The notes under the pieces: model-generated
Told to the model about the DNA's origin: nothing
The model's database searches: none
Seen by the model: only the letters and a program-made list of their open reading frames with translations
Shown here: piece by piece, positions 56,829-64,000 of the stretch
Layout of the letters: every line of letters starts with the position of its first letter
How positions within the stretch are numbered: position 1 is the first letter of the stretch
Source of the DNA: Dendrophyllia cribrosa
Taxonomy: Eukaryota; Cnidaria; Anthozoa; Scleractinia; Dendrophylliidae
Direction of reading: 5' to 3'
DNA: 64,000 bases
Assembly (NCBI GenBank): GCA_024195265.1
Contig: JAJLRJ010000005.1
Location: 18,221,036 to 18,285,035, forward strand
Translations under genes and position numbers: made by a program

Positions 56829-59800
56829 ATGGCCGGCGCCGGTGCAAGTGAAAATGACGATCAGAGTGCTTCAATCAAGCATTCACCGGCAAATCTTGAA
56901 AAGCAGAAAAAGGAAATTACCGAACATATAAAAAAAACCCTACGTAAAGGTGATACCTGGTAAGTTAAATCGGATAGGTATTTATTACATAGTTTTGTAG
57001 TCCTTTAGAATTTGCTTATCAAGGTCAGTTTGATGGAAACGGAAGTGAAAGCTATTTATGCAAGCTTAACTTGGCTATAAGCTTATTCATTATTATATTT
57101 TTTAAATTAAATTTGCTTTCTTGATATCGATACGCCATTCTTTTTTACCAGAATTGCAGTTTATAAGTCGCTTTTTGTGGATTGAGTGAGGATTTTTCAC
57201 TAGTCATGAACAGGCGTGTAAAATGAAGCTTACTTAAGAAACCGGGAAAAATCGTCTTCTGCGTATAAGAGCAGTTTTGTACTTATAGTGTTCATGAATC
57301 GATGATTAATTCCAAAGAAAATATGGATTATTACGATTGCGGGCGATAATTATGTGTACATGTACTCACAAATTGTTAAACATAAAGTTAAATGCAAAGA
57401 TGACATTTATAATGATGTCGTCAGACTCAAATGTTTATTATCAGTAAATTGGCTTGTTGGTTGGTCCAGAAAGTTTAACTATGTAATGCTTGGCTCTCTA
57501 GTAGCACTGTGTGTAGTCAAGCAGCTGCAAAGAGTCTTGTAATAGTTCATGCTTTATGTTCTTTCATCAAGTTATAGATGTACATGTACACAGGAAGTTA
57601 GAAGAGTACGAAAAAACATCAAGCACTTTAAAACTATGCCCAAGGAAAACATGTAGATTACTTCATAGGCAGTGCGAGCGTACAGTATTTATGCACGGGG
57701 GCCTCGCTTGTTCGATTACTGATATGAACCCAGGGTGGGATGAAAATGAAAAAATCAGCTTGCCCTTTGGGCAAGCTGCTACTTTAGTTTACTAGCCCGG
57801 AGCTCTGAAGAGCTAGCCCAAAAGTAAATTAATTATTAAAAACAAACAAATTTAAACAAGGGATGAATATTACACCAAGAGGCAAAAAATCTCCAACTGT
57901 GTTCGCTCCCGACGGCGAATGTTGCGGAATAAATTATAAATTACGAGAAAAACTTATTTTTACGCTGGTTATGAAAGTTATGATCGATTGTTCAATGAAA
58001 CTAGTACTCTTATTCGAAGTCTTTCGCCTTTGGATAATGTAAAATATCTTGCAAGCCCTTTCAGAAGTTTGATACAACAAAAATAACACATTTTATACTA
58101 GTAGTAATCATAGATTATAGTGCGTCTCCTTATCCCGTGGCACCTCGTCTTAGCCTAGTACTTCAGTTTCATGAATTAATTCAGCCACTGTTGAAAAGGG
58201 CTATGTCGCGAGATATGTCACGCAGGCAAAAACGTCGGGCCGTCATCAAACAAATTCACGCTATCGCCGTGGAATCGGGCAAAATCCTGCCGTTCTGTGT
58301 ACTCCGAAAGGTCTCAGATTTTTCCGACATATAAATAGTATATTTGTCTTGATTTCATTTCGGTTATTTCTCCGATTCTGAAATCATACTCCTCAGTACA
58401 TGTACCAATACCGGAACCGGAAATGAGAAATTTCAACGTTTAAGTCACGCAACATTCAACGTGAAATTTCGCAAGATTTTTTGGATAAAATTACAACTAC
58501 CAATTGCAAGTAAGACACAAGACTGTTGAATATAATTCCTTTATTAGCTAGACAAATTTTAGTCACAAAACTGCGAAATCTTTAGTCGCAAATGCGCCCG
58601 ATACAGGCGCAATTTCGAGCACTGTAAAGTTAAATTATCTGCGTTCGCCTGGCGCGGCCGGTCAGTGAATTATTGCTACAAGACATAAGCGAATTGCACC
58701 GTACCGTAGAACATCGCGAAGAACAACGTCGGTATTTAGGTGAAAGCTTCCCAAATCAGGCAGAGAACCACAGCAAAATCAAGATAGAGCATTCAAAACA
58801 TACCAGAACGGCAGCGAGGAAAATCTGTAACTTCTTGCTTGATTCCAAAGAGACCCAACAACTTACTTGGTCCGGAGAAGAACCTTCGTCCAATTTTTCC
58901 ACTGCGTACTTTTACTAGGCATTGAAATATTGAGCCGTACGATTCCAAAATCGGGAAAATATCCGAAACTAAATCAAGACAAATAGATTATTCACATGTG
59001 ACATTTCGGAACCCCAGCTCCCCAAGATGATGCAATGATGCCTGATTTCCACGCGCTGGGAATGCTGGATACTATTGTGACGTTTCAAAATGGCGTAGAT
59101 TTGGTACCGACACTTTTCTCGATTCGTTCCGCTTAGCCTAGACGACGCTCTAAGAATGCTGGATACTATTGTGACGTTTCAAAATGGCGCAGATTTGGTA
59201 CCGACACATTTCTCAATTCGTTCCGCTTAGCCGACAAGATTAGGAAGCGTCTCCTTCGTCGACGCAATAACGTGACTTGCTTGCAAGTATCAAGAGATTA
59301 AATTACGCACGGCGTTCTACGCGTACACGGCAAACGACAGCTTGCAGTTTATTATCCTTACTTTTCCTCGAATCGTAAAATAAATCCATTAGAAAAATCG
59401 ATCCTAACTGGTTTACTTTGAACTTAATACAATGAAAAGAACAGCGATTTTAAAGACCTAAAAGCAGAGGAGTGAGAACACAATTACGGCCGCTACTGTA
59501 CATTATAACTATTTACGAAAACGCATCATTCAATTCCATTTCTTTTGTTCACCGTTGATATTTTCTTACATTTTTAAAATGTTCCTCACATTCACTTTCA
59601 CTAGAGAACTGTTTACATGTATTACACACTTCTTATTTTAATTCTTAACTTAATGATGAGAAAAGGCAACAAATATTGCTTGCCCTTCGGGCAAACTCCG
59701 ACAAAAAGACACTAGCCCGACGGGTCGCTTCACTAGCCCCGGGCTATCGGACAGCCCTTTTGTCGCGCCCTGGAACCAATGAGTGTGTAAATGCTGTACA

Positions 59801-62800
59801 AAGCACTGCCCATGCTGTAATTTGTTTATTGCTGCGGAACGAGCGCAGCGAGTGAGCAGCAACATAATCAGGATTTAAGAGAAATATACGAGAAAAAAAT
59901 ATAAGCTAGGAAAAATCTCAAATTGATCGCTTTTTACCAGAATTCACTGCGCCACGAACACATTTTGGGCCAGAATGCACTGCGCCACGAACAATAGCCT
60001 CGCTTGCTGCTTCAAGCTGTTGGCTGCGAGATTTGTAATATTTTGGTCCAACATGTCCCAGTAGAAATCGGAACTGAAGTGTCGAAGACTACCGCGAGTT
60101 GAGCGAGGACTGTGAGGCATGGTGATAGGACCATTGGATAGCAAAGATTTTCGAAGATTGTACGGAATAAAAGAAAAATTTATTTTGAACTGAATCACTC
60201 CGACAGCGGTCGATGAGACTGAACTGAGGAGACGCGAAACCTGAGCTGAGCGCATGGAGACGCGAACACGATACTGCTAGCTAGTAACACAACATATTAA
60301 CCTAAATTTTCACACCTTCCTCGTGGTGAACGCGTCCTTTGCTCAACAATATTCTACAGACATTGCAAGAACTTGATGCGTGAATTTCAAAACAAAATAT
60401 TATTAGTCTTATCAGCTGGAGTTTTCGTCGATTCATTCTGGTTACATTTGCTTTGCTTCCCCTTAAAAAATGAAAGAGAAAATTCTGTAATACCAGCTGA
60501 GAGAGACGATAAAACAGCATTATTACAACAAATTTACCGCAGCAATTACTATCTTTTGGATACACTAGTTTTATACATACTGATATTTGTGATTGGACGA
60601 AACGTTTTTTTTTCACATGCAAGAAAGTTGTTTCGCTATTCTGATTGGCTGTGAACCCCAAATGGGGTTTTCACACTCCAAATTTTAATAGAAAATATCA
60701 ATAAAGTGAGTTTTGTTACCTCTGTAACATTGAGAGTCGAGGGGAAACTAAACTCACTCATTGGCATAGGGCCAGTTAATATGTGTTTCTGTCGTACTTC
60801 CTAATCAGAAAAAAAAAAGAAAGAAAAAGCAGAGTGGGAATACTTTCATTTATATATGCAACAGCAATAAGAATGTTGGCAAAATAAGCAAAGGTATGCG
60901 TTAGAAAGGTTAATTAGCTACAAAAACAGTATTTCGTGCAAGTGCATTGAAGCAAACACATGTGGTAAAAGTTTTGATTTATAAATTTTGTTGGGAAAAA
61001 AGAGTTTTGATCAAAAAACATGGTTATACATGCTTGAATTGGGGGCAAAACAAAAGAGTTTACATGGCTCAAAGTAAGCTGATTGTGCACCTAAAAACTT
61101 GTGGTTGCACTCATACGTAAACAGCTCAAATTTAGTGCAACTCTCTCACTGTATCATCACTCTGGTTCCTACCAACAGTTCTTCTTACCATGGACACGTT
61201 GTCTGGTGAGACCATAAGCAGCAGGTTTTCATATTTTAGTTTGCCAATACAAGAATTCTGGTCACCAAACACAATGCTTTTACATGTATCACATATGCTT
61301 TTTTGCAATCTTAATAAAAACTAGCGGTAATCATGACGAGTGTGTTTGAGAACAATTTATGATACCAAGAACTAGGTAAAACTAGGAAAACCAGATACCC
61401 TAAAATCTCCTTCCATTGATTCTGACATTCATATATACACTTGTACTTGACGTTTGTTGTTGCATTTGTTTACATTTTTTCTCCAGCATTCCAGTGACCT
61501 AAGTCCTTAGCAGCTACCATATTAAAGTATTAAAATAACAAAATAACAATGAACATACACGTACTTGCATTCAGATAAATGTATGCTTAAGTATGTACAT
61601 GTACCTATTTTTATATATAAATGATGAGAAGACAAAACTACAACTGTAATATCATTTGAACATTCAGAGGAAATGTCGTGAAGACAAAGCTAATACTGTA
61701 CTGATGTACTATTGTACGGAAAAAGGTAGAGAAAGCTAAGCTATTACTGTTCGAATGTACTAAAATATGGATAAACATTCAGAAGACAACACTTACTGTA
61801 AAGAGGTCTTCACATTTCTAAATGTTGAGGAGACTTAGCTAATACTGTTCAGGTTCAACTTCACATGTGCAGAGAAAAGTAGGGAAGACAAGACTGAATT
61901 CCATTCAACAAACAAATGACCAAGAAACATGAACTGAAGATAACGGATCTATTTATTAAATTTCAGAAAAGTTCTGATTTTCTTCTTCTGGTGCTTTGAG
62001 TATTTTAAGCTGTGATCCTAAAATTTTTTGATGTGTGTTTAAAATTACAGCTGGTCACCTTTAAATTGAGACTGGGTGGCACAAGTAGCCCCAAAGCCAA
62101 ACTTGGTTCACAACTTCTAACCTCCTCAAGTACATTGCAACTAAATTTTCATTTCATTTTTCTTAGCTTAATGAACATAATTAGCTAAGGAAGCATTATC
62201 TACAGTAATCAAGAAATGCAAAAGCTTTTTAAAATCTATTTTTATTTTTGAAGGTATCTTGTTGACTGTCGCTGGTTAAAACACTGGAAGAAGTTTGTTG
62301 GATATGATTCATGGGATCAGTTTGGAGTTGGAGATGAGCTCAACAATCCAGGCCCCATAGATAATTCAAGCCTTTTTGCAAGTAAGGAAATGATTTCAAC
62401 TATAATATTATTTTATTATATGGCTGAGCTGGTTCTCAATGAAAAGAAGCATTCTGATTGGTTCCCTGAGCAGTCCAAATTTTGTTATACAGTGTATGAC
62501 CTGCTAAGATGGACCGCTCAAACATTGATTTATCTGAACTGTGTTTTAAAAAATTGCTTAAAAGCAGACTGTTTTGTGTCTGACATGTAATGTTGGCAAA
62601 ACTCATGCAATAATGGCACAAAAAAATTTGTTTGTAATTTTTTTGCCTTTTGAAAATAATAAGATGCACAATACTACAGGCAAAATGTAAAAAGACTTAG
62701 GCATATGATAATAAACACTCCTGGCCTTGGCCCTTTTTGACAGTCCTGTCAAAGGTCTTAACATTTCCTATTAAATAGAAGATAATACAAGGATGCACAG

Positions 62801-63957
62801 AGATAATAATGACATTTCTTTTTGAGTGTTCAACTTGATAGTTATCTCACAAGTGAGGGAAGCAACACAAGAAGTTGAACACAAAAAGTGAAATTTCATC
62901 CAATATTATTATAACGTTTGAAGCAATTTTCCGAAGATTTTTTGAAAATTCTCCGAATACTGTTTCAAGGTTGCACAAATGTTTCCGATCATTTTCTGAA
63001 ATGTTCTGAAGATTGACAAAGATTAATTCTGAAGATTTCCGAGGAAGTTCCAAAGATGTTTCCATTTCAATGTTTTGATTGTAGACTGACACCTTTAACG
63101 TCTTTAACAAGAGCAAGCATGGAAGCTAATGTGGAGATGTTGATATCTTCATTTTTCATAATGAAAATAAAATAATATTGATATCTTCACATGTGTCGAG
63201 ATATGATTTTTCCATGGTAGGAGAAATCCTTGTATTTCATTAAATTTGTGACCGTCCATAGGAAAACACGTCTTATCGAAAAAATTAGCGTTTTTGGGGG
63301 GTTTGAGGTCCCTTTCAAACTGGGTTTGAGAGGGTTTCAAACCCTTGTCAAACCCTTTTCAAACCCTTCGCAAATCCTTTGCAAACCCTTTTCAAACCCT
63401 TGCAAACCCTTTGTAAACCCTTCACAAACTCTTTGCAAACCCTCTCAGACCTTTCGCAAACCCTTTGCAAACCCTCTCAAACCCTTCGCAAACCCTTTTC
63501 AAACCCTCGCAAACCCTTTGCAAACCCTCAGAAACCCTTTTCAAACCCTTCACAAACTCTTTGCAAACCCTTTCCAAACCCGGTTTGGGGGGGTTTCAAA
63601 CCTGGTTTGACCTAAATTGTAATGTTTGATAAGACATGTTTTCATATGGAGGGTCACATTTTAACATGAATTAATTTTTGTAATAAAATTGTTTTTATTC
63701 AGCTGATGGCTGTACTTTGAAGGATCATCTCATAGATGAACTTGATTATAACCTGCTACCTGAAGAAGCATGGTTAAAGCTTGTATCATGGTATGGACTG
63801 ATGTCAGATCAACATGCTCTGCAAAGGAAGGTTGTTGAACATGGAATGTATGTGAAAAGCTGTAAGGTTGAGGTTTATCTGATGGAGTTCAAACTCTCGC
63901 AGCACACTGATCCAAACAAGTTGATCAAAAGACAGTTTAGCAAAGGAGATACTGTGG
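56829..63957 (+). CDS. USP4/11/15-type ubiquitin carboxyl-terminal hydrolase, first three coding exons
   Basis: Exons 56829-56959, 62254-62381 and 63703-63957 join in phase to 171 codons. The start ATG lies in a short Ala/Gly-rich leader ([11 protein letters not shown]). The product reads as the N-terminal DUSP domain of this deubiquitinase group: [82 protein letters not shown]. The start of the following ubiquitin-like domain is FSKGDTV. The catalytic Cys/His boxes lie beyond the window. USP15-group enzymes remove ubiquitin from signalling and spliceosomal substrates. Exon 3 ends with GTGAGT at 63958. USP4, 11 and 15 diverged in vertebrates, so the invertebrate gene is best called a co-ortholog. 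Confidence 0.93.
56960..62253. other. Intron 1 of the USP15-like gene, 5.3 kb
   Basis: No further exon is supported. Contents: hairpin-bearing GCTTGCCCTTTGGGCAAGC at about 57750-57830 and a related GCTTGCCCTTCGGGCAA with GCCCCGGGC at 59675-59760, probably one repeat family. A TIR-like CTATGTCGCGAG is near 58201, and a 92-bp tandem duplication at 59045-59235. Open frames at 58137-58334, 58673-58918, 59944-60255 (reverse) and 60373-60654 show no known domain. 60780-62250 shows nothing recognisable. Confidence 0.55.
59045..59235 (+). repeat. Two-copy tandem duplication, about 100 bp
   Basis: AATGCTGGATACTATTGTGA through TTCGTTCCGCTTAGCC occurs at about 59059-59140 and again at about 59154-59234, with three or four substitutions. 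It lies in USP15-like intron 1. Confidence 0.85.
63300..63612 (+). repeat. CAAACCCTTT-type minisatellite with inverted end
   Basis: About 20 irregular units of CAAACCCTTTG / CAAACCCTTTTC follow one another. At each end the complementary form GGTTTGAGAGGGTTTC or GGTTTGGGGGGGTTTC appears, so the array is bounded by short inverted sequences. Pro/Phe/Lys-rich frames through it are by-products. It lies in USP15-like intron 2. Confidence 0.9.
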
Positions 63958-64000
63958 GTGAGTGCAGCTGATTCTAATGAGTACAGTGTGTACTTCATTG

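Noticed and set aside
63230..63615. Pro/Phe-rich ORFs
   Set aside because: Translations of the CAAACCC repeat.

Overview
The window is eukaryotic: short exons with GT-AG introns, about 38-40% GC by eye, and dense MITEs, foldback elements, microsatellites and homopolymer runs. The gene content (USP15-type deubiquitinase, M13 metallopeptidase, cGAS-like nucleotidyltransferase, TPR-CHAT protein, Penelope-like reverse transcriptase) points to an animal. Large TPR-CHAT and cGAS-like families together with this repeat style are most typical of an anthozoan cnidarian such as a stony coral. That assignment is inference.

Layout. (1) 1100-6531, + strand: the last ten coding exons of an M13 (neprilysin/ECE-type) zinc metallopeptidase. 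(2) 8091-25742, - strand: three tandem paralogous two-exon genes, each joining a complete protein kinase domain to a complete Rab-type small GTPase with a C-terminal prenylation motif. The third copy (C) is the cleanest, the middle (B) is intact, and the first (A) carries a 2-nt frameshift. Between A and B lies a decayed duplicate of the last three M13 exons (11867-15850), interrupted by a spliced gag-like mobile element with a 95-bp minisatellite in its intron. The ancestral duplication unit was therefore M13 tail plus kinase-Rab gene. (3) 25743-34372: repeat-rich DNA with no gene I can support. (4) 34373-45360, - strand: a four-exon TPR-CHAT gene (TTC28-like) with about 17 near-identical 120-bp TPR units; a CGA-to-TGA nonsense change and a frameshift suggest a pseudogene or assembly error. 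Its 6.3-kb intron is a nest of DNA transposon derivatives. (5) 49518-51129, - strand: a single-exon cGAS-like receptor (Mab-21 family) with one frameshift. (6) 51458-56250: a TTAA-flanked MITE, a 600-bp-arm inverted repeat and a decayed Penelope-like reverse transcriptase. (7) 56829-63957, + strand: the first three coding exons of a USP4/11/15-type ubiquitin hydrolase, continuing beyond the window.

The main discovery candidate is the kinase-Rab fusion family: one predicted polypeptide with a kinase, a GTP switch and a lipid anchor, kept in three tandem copies. All three keep a Ser at the position where LRRK2 phosphorylates Rab8/Rab10. The TPR-CHAT and cGAS-like genes belong to families linked to innate immunity; a functional link among these loci is speculation. 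Indels of about 2 nt recur in three unrelated genes, so assembly error must be excluded before calling them pseudogenes.
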